Assembly: GCA_025999115.1 (NCBI GenBank) | Contig: BNWW01000025.1 | Coordinates: 1 to 34,232 of the forward strand | Direction: 5' to 3' | Length of the DNA: 34,232 nucleotides | DNA from: Bacteroidia bacterium | GTDB taxonomy: Bacteria > Bacteroidota > Bacteroidia > Bacteroidales > Azobacteroidaceae | In this document: positions 1 through 8,572 of the stretch, piece after piece | Position numbering within the stretch: the first letter of the stretch is position 1 | Layout: every line of letters begins with the position of its first letter | Notes under the pieces: generated by a model | Databases searched by the model: none | Told to the model about the DNA's origin: nothing | Seen by the model: only the letters and a program-made list of their open reading frames with translations | Translations under genes and position numbers: made by a program

Positions 1-122
1 ATATTTATTGATTTGGAAATTCTCTGCTAAGATAGTCATTTTTAATAACTTATTAGCTAAATATGCTACTTTTTTTTATCTATTTTTCGCCTTTTTATGG
101 GCGTAGAACTTGGTGCGAAACA

Positions 123-1007
123 TTAGTTATAAAAAGTACAATTTGTGAAATTCGCAGTAATATTTGAAGCTTGTGAATATGCTGTTGCGCCTAATGTAGC
201 ATCAGTCAAATCGTTATTTGTATTATTGACAAATACACAATTAGATACACTTAATGCTGCGTTTGCGTTGGAAATACATGCTGCACTTTTCGCAGGACCT
301 TTACCAATATTACCTTCAAAAATACAATTAGAAATAACAGTCTCTCCTCCATTATTCAATCCGATAGCAACACCGGCTGGGCTTGTATTATTTCTAAATG
401 TACAATTTGTAACTTCTGAATAGGCAGCTCTTATATACAAACCACCACCTGACGAATTGGAAAGAACGGCATTATCAAAAAAATCACAATTTTCTATAAT
501 CGCTTGTTTTATTCCAGTGACATTATTCAGCATAACTCCGCCGCCTGCATTGCCTTGTCCTTTGGATATTTTACAATTTCTCATTGTAAAATAGACATTT
601 CCATCATTTGCTGTGGTTACATAAACAACTCCTCCATTAGATGCCGAAGCAGTCGGTTGTTTTCCTCCTATCAAATTCATATTTTCCAATACAACATTGT
701 AATTCCCTGCCGTAGAAGTTCCTATATTGAAAATTTGCCATCTGGAAGTTCCCGGCGATGTTACTTTTACCGTAGCACCATCTCCCAATCCTCTAATCGT
801 CAAACCCTTATCAAAAGCGATTTCACTCGCTAAAGTAATAATCATTCCTTCGGGAATTTCAATAATCCCATCCGTAGGTGCAGCACTAATTAATTGCCGC
901 AATGTTCCACTGCCGTCGTCGGCATTCGATGTAACCAAGGTTGCTTGCGCCGTCATTCCAAAGGCAAACAAACAAGCTAAAATTAAAAAAGTAAATTTCT
1001 GTTTCAT
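123..1007 (-). CDS. Exported right-handed beta-helix protein, possibly shortened
   Basis: This 294-residue protein begins with a clear Sec signal peptide (residues 1-20, cleavage likely after the AQA near residue 22). The rest is a repetitive, Asn-rich pattern with motifs such as NCTFRNN, NCIFEGN and NCVFVNN, typical of right-handed parallel beta-helices of the pectate-lyase-like superfold (choice-of-anchor Q or polymorphic outer-membrane type). No catalytic residues can be assigned. It follows the gene at 1042-3015 with a gap of 34 bp and no visible terminator, so the two probably share a transcript. Relatives often continue into a membrane-anchoring or T9SS C-terminal domain. This one stops abruptly inside a helix rung (NCTFYN), which suggests 3' truncation or a free secreted protein. 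Fold call is firm; function is unknown. Confidence 0.75.
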   Translation of the reverse strand: MKQKFTFLILACLFAFGMTAQATLVTSNADDGSGTLRQLISAAPTDGIIEIPEGMIITLASEIAFDKGLTIRGLGDGATVKVTSPGTSRWQIFNIGTSTAGNYNVVLENMNLIGGKQPTASASNGGVVYVTTANDGNVYFTMRNCKISKGQGNAGGGVMLNNVTGIKQAIIENCDFFDNAVLSNSSGGGLYIRAAYSEVTNCTFRNNTSPAGVAIGLNNGGETVISNCIFEGNIGKGPAKSAACISNANAALSVSNCVFVNNTNNDLTDATLGATAYSQASNITANFTNCTFYN

Positions 1008-1041
1008 GATCTGTTGTATTTAAAGTTGATAATATTCTATA

Positions 1042-3015
1042 TTATTCCGCCAAAACCGAAATAGGAATCGATAATCCGTTGTTCATCCGCACGATAACCA
1101 TACCGATTTTGCGATACGACAAGGAAGTGGACGATGCCTTCAGGGTCAATGTAATTTCCGTATTGGCTTTGGCCGTAGCGGTAGAAGCCGTTGCCGTGAG
1201 CCAAGTCATATCGGCGCTTTTACAAATGGTAAAGGGCATATCTTCGCTGATGTCGCCTACAAAAATCGTAACCGTCTGAGCCGATCCGCCCGGATTTAAT
1301 TTCACGGCGTATTGGTCGGCAATCATATTGAGGGGACGCATGGGAATGAGCGACGAGGAACAATATTCCAATGCGCCCATATCGGGTTTCGAGCCATGGT
1401 ATTCGTCGTTGAAATTGGGAATTTCAATACCGGTATTGATGGCTTTGTTGGTGGTCGTATTTTTCAAAGTAAATACGGCGTGCGAAACGTCTTCCAATTC
1501 GGGGAAAGCGTAAACGCCGTGCGCTTCCTGTCCGGCAGAGGTGTAAATCGTTCCCGCTCCGGTGGATTTGCTGTTTCCCAAAAGATCGTAATCGAAATCG
1601 TTGTCTGCCCATTTCATCCGGTCGGAAATCGACAAACCGTCGCCGCCGCTGGTAGCAGAGGCTTGAACGGGCGTTCGTCCCGAAACCAAAATATTGTTGC
1701 GCGTTGTGGCCGAAAATCCGGCGCGGTCGGCCAAATCGGAGGCGCCGTAACCGACTCCCGAAATACAGTTTTTGGACGTGTAAATGGTGTTATTGAAGAA
1801 AAAGATTCGTCCCAAAGCCCACGTACGACCGCCTCCGTTTTTCACGCCTACGGTTTCGTTTTTTTCTTCGTCACCCAGATTCCAAATCACATTATTGAAG
1901 ATATAGGAAGGTCCTTTCATATTGGGAGCGGTGCTGATACCGTCGTAGGTTTGTTCGATGCGATTATCAAACATGCGCACATTCATTTGTCCGCCGTCGA
2001 GTTCGATACCGTCATCTTGTCCGAAAGCCAGCATATTGCCGTAAATATCGGAGTTTTTATTGAATCCGCCGGCTACGTTGCCGTTCTCGGTCGATTCGAT
2101 GACATCGTTGAAGCGACCTTCCTGATTGCCGATAACATCATTCCAACGAATGACGATGCCGCCGGTGGTCATGCCTGCAAAAATTCCGGTCGGCCCTTTG
2201 GGATGCGTATTGGAATACTCTTTATCTTTATAATCACCCACTTTGATTTTGCCTTTCCAAGCATTGGCGCGCGCTTTGCTGTCGTGAATATAACAGCGTT
2301 CTATGACTACATTTCCGCAACGGTAGATGCTGACACCGGCATCGTAATTGATTTCTTCACCGGTGGCATCAACATACACGCCGGCAGAAGTTTGTTTGAC
2401 GGAAGTGCGTCCCCATTTGGATATATCACAATTAATAATCCGAATATCGGAAGAAGTCCTATCAATTCTAATAGCGTTTTTGCCGCCGCCGGTTACTTTC
2501 ACGCCTTCCAAAATCACATATTTACAGTTGGTCAGCAAAACGGCGTGTTCGTCGGTTGTGGCAGCTCTATCAACGGTTGCGTCGCCCACAATTTTAATCC
2601 AGCCCGATTCGCTACCTACTTGTTTGTCGATGACATAATTCTTGCTTTTAAATGTGCTGATATTTACGGTTTTACTAATGGTAGGATACGAATTCCATGT
2701 TTTGAAATTGACGGTATATTCTTGTTTTTTTACTCCTTTGTTCCACAATTCGAAGCGGAGATTGTAATTGGTATTTTCCAATAAACGGACAATACTGCCG
2801 CGAAATTCTTTATTGGTTGCATCGTAAACGGCAGGAAAACCTTCGTGCCAAGTCGATTCGCCGGCTTCTTTAAAAAATACCTTATTATCTGTTTCCGAGG
2901 AAAACGGCATAGAATAACCGCAGGATTCGAATGTAGGAACTGCTGTGAGTTGTGCGAATAAAGAGCCGGCTATCAACCAACCCGAAATCAGGAGAAGTAA
3001 TTGTTTGCTTTTCAT
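1042..3015 (-). CDS. Secreted parallel beta-helix protein, candidate polysaccharide lyase
   Basis: The 657-residue product has a signal peptide (residues 1-21, cut after LFA). It continues with a short fibronectin-III-like segment (about 25-105) and a long right-handed beta-helix (about 110-550) with many ILEGVKVTGG, IRIINCDIS and VVIERCYIHDS type rungs. The helix ends in the DMGALEY motif common at the end of secreted beta-helix proteins. The last 85 residues resemble a BACON-like Ig domain (MTWLTATAS, then SYRKIGMVIVRMNNG). Pectate lyase, PL6 (alginate/chondroitinase B type) or a structural helix are all possible; the active site cannot be fixed by eye. It lies divergent to the hybrid regulator at 3184 and shares a control region with it, which fits a regulated polysaccharide-degrading enzyme. 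The large open frame on the opposite strand is a shadow. Confidence 0.8.
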   Translation of the reverse strand: MKSKQLLLLISGWLIAGSLFAQLTAVPTFESCGYSMPFSSETDNKVFFKEAGESTWHEGFPAVYDATNKEFRGSIVRLLENTNYNLRFELWNKGVKKQEYTVNFKTWNSYPTISKTVNISTFKSKNYVIDKQVGSESGWIKIVGDATVDRAATTDEHAVLLTNCKYVILEGVKVTGGGKNAIRIDRTSSDIRIINCDISKWGRTSVKQTSAGVYVDATGEEINYDAGVSIYRCGNVVIERCYIHDSKARANAWKGKIKVGDYKDKEYSNTHPKGPTGIFAGMTTGGIVIRWNDVIGNQEGRFNDVIESTENGNVAGGFNKNSDIYGNMLAFGQDDGIELDGGQMNVRMFDNRIEQTYDGISTAPNMKGPSYIFNNVIWNLGDEEKNETVGVKNGGGRTWALGRIFFFNNTIYTSKNCISGVGYGASDLADRAGFSATTRNNILVSGRTPVQASATSGGDGLSISDRMKWADNDFDYDLLGNSKSTGAGTIYTSAGQEAHGVYAFPELEDVSHAVFTLKNTTTNKAINTGIEIPNFNDEYHGSKPDMGALEYCSSSLIPMRPLNMIADQYAVKLNPGGSAQTVTIFVGDISEDMPFTICKSADMTWLTATASTATAKANTEITLTLKASSTSLSYRKIGMVIVRMNNGLSIPISVLAE

Positions 3016-3038
3016 TATCGTATTCGATTTAATGAGTG

Positions 3039-3067
3039 CAAAGTTACATTACGTAATCATCATCAAA
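3039..3067 (-). promoter_or_regulatory. Bacteroidota-type promoter for the beta-helix genes
   Basis: Read on the minus strand there is TTTG at 3067-3064, a 17-nt spacer, and TAACTTTG at 3046-3039, matching the Bacteroidota -33/-7 pattern (TTTG, then TAnnTTTG) apart from a slightly short spacer. The start codon of the gene it serves is at 3015. The spacer contains a perfect 10-bp palindrome, ATTACGTAAT, at 3048-3057, a possible operator. The -33 box lies inside the first copy of the direct repeat at 3064-3105. Confidence 0.6.
3048..3057. promoter_or_regulatory. Perfect palindrome in promoter spacer
   Basis: ATTACGTAAT is a perfect 10-bp palindrome lying between the -33 and -7 boxes of the minus-strand promoter. 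Its position would suit a small dimeric regulator, but a palindrome this short can arise by chance. Confidence 0.3.
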
Positions 3068-3105
3068 GTTGGTTCTTTATCAAATAAAGTTGGTTTTCTA
3101 TCATT
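3064..3105. promoter_or_regulatory. Tandem 21-bp direct repeat, candidate regulator binding site
   Basis: Two imperfect 21-bp units lie head to tail (3064-3084 and 3085-3105). Each contains the exact 10-mer AAAGTTGGTT (3065-3074 and 3086-3095) followed by a similar TTTATC/TCTATC part; about 16 of 21 positions agree. The 21-bp period is two turns of DNA, so both sites face the same side, as expected for an AraC-type DNA-binding domain. The repeat overlaps the -33 box of the minus-strand promoter and lies just upstream of the plus-strand promoter of the hybrid regulator. Confidence 0.55.
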
Positions 3106-3128
3106 TTTATCCGGAGAAATGTTTTATT

Positions 3129-3160
3129 TTTGGTTATCTGACGGAAAAAAATTACTTTTG
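3129..3160 (+). promoter_or_regulatory. Promoter of the hybrid sensor/regulator
   Basis: TTTG at 3129-3132, a 20-nt spacer and TACTTTTG at 3153-3160 form a very good match to the Bacteroidota housekeeping promoter. Transcription would start near 3167, leaving a short leader before the ATG at 3184. Confidence 0.65.
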
Positions 3161-3183
3161 GCTGCGAATCGAATATCTATTGA

Positions 3184-6100
3184 ATGAAAAATACAATCGC
3201 GATTATCGGCTTTTGCCTGTTATTTTGTTTACCTGCCCAATCCAACCGGTTTAAACACCTGCATACGAACAACGGATTGAGCAGCAAACGCACATTCAGC
3301 ATCGTAAAAGACAACACCGGCTTTATTTGGATTTCGACCCGGCAAGGCATCGACCGCTACGACGGCAATCACATTCAAGCTTATTCTTTGACCGACGGCG
3401 CCGCCGATTTAACGGGACGCATCAATATTTTAGTAAAAGATTTATCGGGCGCCGTTTGGGCGTTTACCAATCAAGGGCAAATTTTTCAATACAACATCCA
3501 TTCCGATTCCTATTTATTAAAGGTGGATTTGGCGACTATGCCGTTCCTGACTTCGCCGTACCTGACGGGGATATTTTTTGCGGACAACGACCGGATGATT
3601 GTTTACGGTTCGTTCGGCAGCTATGTCTATTCGTTGAAAAAGCAAACGTTCCAACAAATCAGAAGCGTGGGCGATGCGGATGTGTTTGCCATCACAGCCA
3701 TCAACGATTCGACTTTCGCTATCGGAACCGAAAAGGGATTATTGATTACCGGACTAGCTTTCCAAAAAGAACAGGTGGTCGAAAAACAGACTTTTCCCGT
3801 GAAAGTAAACGACCGGATTCAATGTTTGTATTATGATGCTTTCGATTCGTCGTTGTTGATCGGCGCGTTCAGCGGGAAATTATGGCTCTACAATGTTTCA
3901 AACCATAATTTACAAATCTTGCCTTATGATTTCAAGGTTCCGGTTCGCGTAGTGAAATGTTACAACAATACCATATATATTGCTACCGACGGCGCCGGTT
4001 TGATTACGCTCAATAAAGATACCAAACAACCGAAAGAAGTTCCGGCCAATATTGGGTTGAACGACTTAAACGTTTCGTCCTACGCTTTTTATGATGTATT
4101 GTATGACGAAAACCGCTTGTGGTTGGCCACTTATTCCGACGGCGTGTATTTATTTGACGAGAATTTGCCCGATTTTAATACGCTTTCGTATCAGCAGAAA
4201 ACGAATGCGCCTTTCGGAAATTCGCTCAATACGGTGTTGGAAGATTCCAACGGGCATTTGTGGTTCGGAACCAACGACGGCGTGTATCTCTATCAAATCA
4301 AAAATCAGAAATGGATTCATCTCCTGCAAAGCAATATTTTGAGCAACGAAGCTCGCTACAATGCGTTGACGATGTGCGAAGACGATGCGGGACAGATTTG
4401 GGTGGGCGGCTCCACTTTTGGGAAGGCTTCACGGATTCATTCAACAAATCTGTCGATAACGGACAATTATTATTTCAACAATCCGTCGGGAAATTCGGCC
4501 AACGGGCGGATTTATTCGATTCTTTGCGATTCGGAAGGCAATATATGGCTAGGCGGCTTATATAATCCGCTCACGAAATTCGATCCGAAAACCAAGCAAA
4601 TCAAGCGTTACGATGTTCATGCGGTTAATACGATTACCGAACAGAACTACACGATTTTCGTGGGCGGTTCGCGCGGATTGTATATCCACAACAAAAGCAC
4701 CGATTCGTTTATCGAAACCCTGCATAAAAAACAAACGCAGTCGCCGATGTTGAGCTTTATCAATGCCATCCACGAAGACAAACAAGGCGTTCTGTGGCTG
4801 GGCAGCGAAGGCGGATTGATTCGTTTTAACCGGACGAGCGACAGTTTGACCGTTTATACCAAAGCCGACGGTTTATCGTCGAACAGCATCTACGGCATTC
4901 TTTCGGACAACCGCAACCGCTTGTGGATGAGTACCGATAAAGGATTGATGTGCTTCGATCCGCAGACCGGCGATTTCCTGCATTTCGGGCGGGAAGAAGG
5001 TTTGGACGACGAACAGTTCAGCCCCCGGAGCGCTTTCTGCCGCAAAAACGGCGAATTGATGTTCGGCACCAGCCGAAGCGCCGTTTCGTTCGTTCCCGAA
5101 AAAATCGACCGGCTGAAAATCAACGACCGGCTGGTTTTTACCGGTTTTCGCGTCAATTATAAACCGGTTTATTCTTCGCAAAAACATTCGTCTTTGACAA
5201 CCCATATTAATGCTACGCGGGAAATCCGGTTGAAATACAATCAAAACACGTTTTCGTTCGGATTCACAAGCATCAATTTTACCAACCCGCATCGCACCCG
5301 TTTTGAATGGATGCTCGAAGGCTACGATAAAGACTGGATTCGCGAAACCAATATCAACAACGCTTATTACACCAATGTCCCGCCCGGCAAATACGTTTTC
5401 CGCCTGCGTTCGGTCAATACCAACGACGATTCGGCCATCGACAACCGGATAATCGACATCCAAATCCGCCCGCCGTTTTGGGCTACCGCTATCGCAAAAA
5501 TCATTTATTGCCTGATTATCGGCGCCATCGTGTGGTTTTTCATCCTCTATTGGAAAGAACGGATGGAAAAACAGCATACTTCCGACAAAATCCGCTTCTT
5601 TACCCATACGGCGCACGAATTGAAAACGCCGGTCAGCCTTATCAACGGCCCTTTGCACGAATTGAAAGAAAAAGAGAAATTAAGTCCGGGCGGACAAACG
5701 CTCTTGGAATTGGCTGTCCGCAATACCGAACGGCTGCATAATCTGGTTACGCAACTCATTGATTTTCAACGGACAGAAATGACTACCGTGAAACTGTCGA
5801 TTTCCGAACATGAATTGACGGCCTACATCAACGACCGCTTGCAAACATTCCAAGCCTTGGTAAACCGGAAAAACATCCGTTTATCGGCCGTATTCCACAT
5901 CGAAGCCCTGCGCGTGTGGTTTGATGAAGATAAAATGGATAAAATCATCAACAATCTGTTATCGAACGCCGTGAAATACACGCCTGAAAACGGCGAAATT
6001 ATCATCAGCGTTTCGTCGGACAAAAACCGGTGGACGATGGCGGTACGCGATACTGGCATCGGCATTCCGAAAAACCGGCAAAAAGAGATTTTCAAACCGT

Positions 6101-7107
6101 TTTACCGCGCCGAAAACGCCGTCAATTCCACCGAAACGGGAAGCGGCATCGGTTTATCGTTTACCAAAAATCTGGTACAGTTGCATCAAGGCGATATTTC
6201 GTTTGAAAGTATCGAAGGCATCGGTTCGGTGTTTACAGTACATTTTCCGGTTCGTTTGGGCAAATTTTCCGCGAAAAAACACATCGAACCGGTCAATGCT
6301 TATCCGGCTCAAAAAGAAAATTCTTCGACGCCGGCTACACAAAAATCATCCGTCGTATTGGTGGAAGACAACGACGAACTGCGCCTTTTTCTCAAACAAT
6401 GTTTAGGCGATAAATACATTGTAAACGAAGCGATTAACGGGAAACAAGGTTTACAATTAATCCGGATTATTTTCCCCGAATTGGTGATTTCCGACGTGAT
6501 GATGCCCGAAATGGACGGTTACGAACTCTGCCGGCAAATCAAAGAAAACAAGGAAACGTCGCATATTCCGGTCATCCTGCTGACGGCTTTGAGCGATAAA
6601 AGCAACATTTTAAAAGGTTACGAATTGGGCGCCGATAATTACATTTCCAAACCTTTCGATTCGGAGATTTTGAAATTGACGATCGAAAATACCATCGCCA
6701 CCCGCCAGGCCTTGCGCAAAAACTTGATGGCGCCTTTGCGAAACGAAGAAATACAACCGGACAAAACGCTAAATACCAATCCATTAGACAAAGCATTCTT
6801 GGATGAAGTAATTGCTTTGATTGACCGGAACATTACCGACAGCGAATTTTCAATCAACGATTTGTGCCGCGAAATGGCGATGAGCCGTACTTCGTTCTAC
6901 AACAAAATGAAAATTCTGACCGACCAAAGTCCCAACGAATTTATCCGTTTGATTCGATTGAATCGCGCTGCTAAATTGATGAAAGAAGGCCGGTTATCGG
7001 TGACGGATATTGCAGCTTCGACCGGGTTTGGGGATGTGAAATATTTCTCGACGGCGTTTAAGAAGCATTTTGGAGTTAGTCCGAGTAAATATGAGGGGAA
7101 GTTATGA
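3184..7107 (+). CDS. Hybrid two-component system sensor/regulator (HTCS)
   Basis: This 1307-residue one-protein signalling system senses a carbohydrate in the periplasm and controls transcription. Order: signal peptide (1-20); two-component propeller repeats (about 25-640, e.g. GFIWISTRQGIDRYDG, GHLWFGTNDGVYLY); Y_Y_Y domain (about 690-762); one membrane helix (about 767-790); HisKA with H811 in AHELKTP; ATPase with N-box N924/N928, DTGIG at D956 and GSGIGL at 986-991; receiver domain with D1104 (SDVMMPEMDG) and K1156; AraC-type helix-turn-helix (about 1205-1305). All key residues are present, so it should be active. It lies between beta-helix genes and a GH105 hydrolase, the usual place for a local polysaccharide-locus regulator; the inducer is probably a pectic oligosaccharide (inference). 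Its stop codon lies in the first unit of a heptamer tandem repeat. Confidence 0.97.
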   Translation: MKNTIAIIGFCLLFCLPAQSNRFKHLHTNNGLSSKRTFSIVKDNTGFIWISTRQGIDRYDGNHIQAYSLTDGAADLTGRINILVKDLSGAVWAFTNQGQIFQYNIHSDSYLLKVDLATMPFLTSPYLTGIFFADNDRMIVYGSFGSYVYSLKKQTFQQIRSVGDADVFAITAINDSTFAIGTEKGLLITGLAFQKEQVVEKQTFPVKVNDRIQCLYYDAFDSSLLIGAFSGKLWLYNVSNHNLQILPYDFKVPVRVVKCYNNTIYIATDGAGLITLNKDTKQPKEVPANIGLNDLNVSSYAFYDVLYDENRLWLATYSDGVYLFDENLPDFNTLSYQQKTNAPFGNSLNTVLEDSNGHLWFGTNDGVYLYQIKNQKWIHLLQSNILSNEARYNALTMCEDDAGQIWVGGSTFGKASRIHSTNLSITDNYYFNNPSGNSANGRIYSILCDSEGNIWLGGLYNPLTKFDPKTKQIKRYDVHAVNTITEQNYTIFVGGSRGLYIHNKSTDSFIETLHKKQTQSPMLSFINAIHEDKQGVLWLGSEGGLIRFNRTSDSLTVYTKADGLSSNSIYGILSDNRNRLWMSTDKGLMCFDPQTGDFLHFGREEGLDDEQFSPRSAFCRKNGELMFGTSRSAVSFVPEKIDRLKINDRLVFTGFRVNYKPVYSSQKHSSLTTHINATREIRLKYNQNTFSFGFTSINFTNPHRTRFEWMLEGYDKDWIRETNINNAYYTNVPPGKYVFRLRSVNTNDDSAIDNRIIDIQIRPPFWATAIAKIIYCLIIGAIVWFFILYWKERMEKQHTSDKIRFFTHTAHELKTPVSLINGPLHELKEKEKLSPGGQTLLELAVRNTERLHNLVTQLIDFQRTEMTTVKLSISEHELTAYINDRLQTFQALVNRKNIRLSAVFHIEALRVWFDEDKMDKIINNLLSNAVKYTPENGEIIISVSSDKNRWTMAVRDTGIGIPKNRQKEIFKPFYRAENAVNSTETGSGIGLSFTKNLVQLHQGDISFESIEGIGSVFTVHFPVRLGKFSAKKHIEPVNAYPAQKENSSTPATQKSSVVLVEDNDELRLFLKQCLGDKYIVNEAINGKQGLQLIRIIFPELVISDVMMPEMDGYELCRQIKENKETSHIPVILLTALSDKSNILKGYELGADNYISKPFDSEILKLTIENTIATRQALRKNLMAPLRNEEIQPDKTLNTNPLDKAFLDEVIALIDRNITDSEFSINDLCREMAMSRTSFYNKMKILTDQSPNEFIRLIRLNRAAKLMKEGRLSVTDIAASTGFGDVKYFSTAFKKHFGVSPSKYEGKL

Positions 7108-7163
7108 GTTATGAGTTATGAGTTATGAGTTATGAGTTATGAGTTATAAATTATGAGTTAAGA
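7101..7163. repeat. Heptamer tandem repeat (GTTATGA)
   Basis: Six exact head-to-tail copies of GTTATGA (7101-7142) are followed by three degenerate copies (GTTATAA, ATTATGA, GTTAAGA). The first copy supplies the stop codon of the HTCS gene. Because the unit is 7 bp and contains TGA, the array gives stops in all three forward frames. It fills nearly the whole gap to the next gene at 7174. Copy number may vary by slippage. Confidence 0.9.
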
Positions 7164-7173
7164 TGATAGATAT

Positions 7174-8511
7174 ATGAAAAGAATTGGAGTGTTTTTTTTG
7201 ATGGGAATGTTTTTGATGGCGTGTAAAACGCAAAAAATGAGTGAAAAACAAGTATTGTATTCGCAGCAGGCAGTGGAATCGCTGGCGTTAAAAACCTTTT
7301 TAAGCAATACCAAGCCGCAACAATTGGCTACTGCCGAATGGGATTATGTTCCCGGATTGGTCGCCCTGAGCGTATTGAAAGTTTATGAATTATATCCCGA
7401 AAAAATGGCTTATTATGAAGCGGTTAAGGCTTATGCCGAACATTCGTTGAAAGGCGGCGATACAATTGCCGTCCGCTACACCGCTATCGACGATTTGGCT
7501 GCCGGAAAAATTTTCTTTACACTTTATGAAACGGAAATGAAACGCGGAAATACACCGGATGCCGAACGTTATAAACATTGTGTTACACATTTTCGTAATA
7601 AATTAAAATACAATCATTTACGAATACAAGACGGCGTAAAAGGCGCAGGATTTTTCATTCATAAATTGGTTTATCCCAACCAGATGTGGCTCGACGGATT
7701 GTTTATGGGTTCGCCCATGTACGCCGGTTGGCAGCATTATTTCGGCGGCGAACTCGGCGAAAAAGACAATTTCGATTCGTGGAGCGATATTGCACATCAG
7801 TTCAAAACCATTCATCAATATACTTATGATGCCGAAAAACAATTGAATTATCATGTTTTTGCCGCCGATACGGATGATAAAAATGCATTTTGGGCGAAAA
7901 AAGACGAACCGCACCAAGGTTGTTCGCCCGAATTTTGGGGACGAGGCATGGGCTGGTATTTTGCCGCTTTGACGGATGTATTGGAGTGGATGCCGAAAAC
8001 ACATCCCGATTATGCTAATTTATTGAAAATTACGCAACAAGTTGCCGCAGGATTGGTGCGTTACCAAGACAAATCAAGTGGTTGCTGGTATCAATTATTA
8101 CAGTACGATAGAAACACGAAATCCAATCCGGCGGGCGATACGGTTTTGGAAAAAGTATATAACCGAGGCGAAAAAAGCAATTATTTAGAATCGTCGGCCT
8201 CATCCATGTTTACATACGCCTATTTAAAAGGAATACGGTTGGGAATTTTGGATAAAAAAATATATGGTTCGATTGCTGAAAAAGCGTATCGAGGATTAAT
8301 TCGTGAATTTATACGAACCCATCCAACCGGCGGAATCGACATTATTCAATCGTGCGCCTCCGCCGGATTAGGGCCTGCCCGCGATCCGTCGCGTTGCGGA
8401 ACCATCAATTATTATCTTTGCGGGAATGATGTGGCCATTACGCAAAACGAGGGAAAAGCCATCGGAGCGTTTATTTTGGCAGCTTTGGAATTTGAGATGA
8501 ATGCGAAGTAG
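7174..8511 (+). CDS. GH105-type unsaturated uronyl hydrolase, lipoprotein
   Basis: The 445-residue protein starts with a lipoprotein signal (LMAC, C17 as the lipidated cysteine), so it is probably membrane-anchored. The body is an (alpha/alpha)6-barrel of the GH88/GH105 group: MWLDGLFMGSPMYAGW with D174 as candidate catalytic acid, GRGMGWYFAALTDVLEWMP, SGCWYQLL, and LESSASSMFTYAYLKGIRLG. Members remove the unsaturated uronic acid left at the non-reducing end by polysaccharide lyases, typically from rhamnogalacturonan or other pectic fragments. It follows the HTCS gene by 66 bp without a clear promoter or terminator, so co-transcription is likely. A second GH105-type enzyme lies at 20100-21875. 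Family is secure; exact substrate is inferred. Confidence 0.9.
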   Translation: MKRIGVFFLMGMFLMACKTQKMSEKQVLYSQQAVESLALKTFLSNTKPQQLATAEWDYVPGLVALSVLKVYELYPEKMAYYEAVKAYAEHSLKGGDTIAVRYTAIDDLAAGKIFFTLYETEMKRGNTPDAERYKHCVTHFRNKLKYNHLRIQDGVKGAGFFIHKLVYPNQMWLDGLFMGSPMYAGWQHYFGGELGEKDNFDSWSDIAHQFKTIHQYTYDAEKQLNYHVFAADTDDKNAFWAKKDEPHQGCSPEFWGRGMGWYFAALTDVLEWMPKTHPDYANLLKITQQVAAGLVRYQDKSSGCWYQLLQYDRNTKSNPAGDTVLEKVYNRGEKSNYLESSASSMFTYAYLKGIRLGILDKKIYGSIAEKAYRGLIREFIRTHPTGGIDIIQSCASAGLGPARDPSRCGTINYYLCGNDVAITQNEGKAIGAFILAALEFEMNAK

Positions 8512-8532
8512 TATTTTTTCAAAATAATTATT

Positions 8533-8540
8533 TATCTTTG
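8533..8540 (+). promoter_or_regulatory. Candidate -7 box for the Uma2-family gene
   Basis: TATCTTTG at 8533-8540 matches TAnnTTTG and sits 32 bp before the ATG at 8573. No good TTTG is found at the ideal upstream spacing, only a T-rich stretch at 8513-8519, so this is a partial match. Confidence 0.45.
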
Positions 8541-8572
8541 CCTCAATTTAAAATTCATCAAAAAACAGCCTT

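Noticed and set aside
1312..2784. 490-residue open frame on the plus strand
   Set aside because: It lies wholly opposite the beta-helix gene, lacks any domain pattern, and follows from codon use of the real gene.
4873..5658. 261-residue minus-strand open frame inside the HTCS gene
   Set aside because: The plus strand here encodes well-conserved propeller, Y_Y_Y and kinase parts; the antisense reading is composition-driven.
7101..7163. Very short CRISPR array
   Set aside because: The 7-bp units are contiguous with no spacers, so it is a simple tandem repeat.
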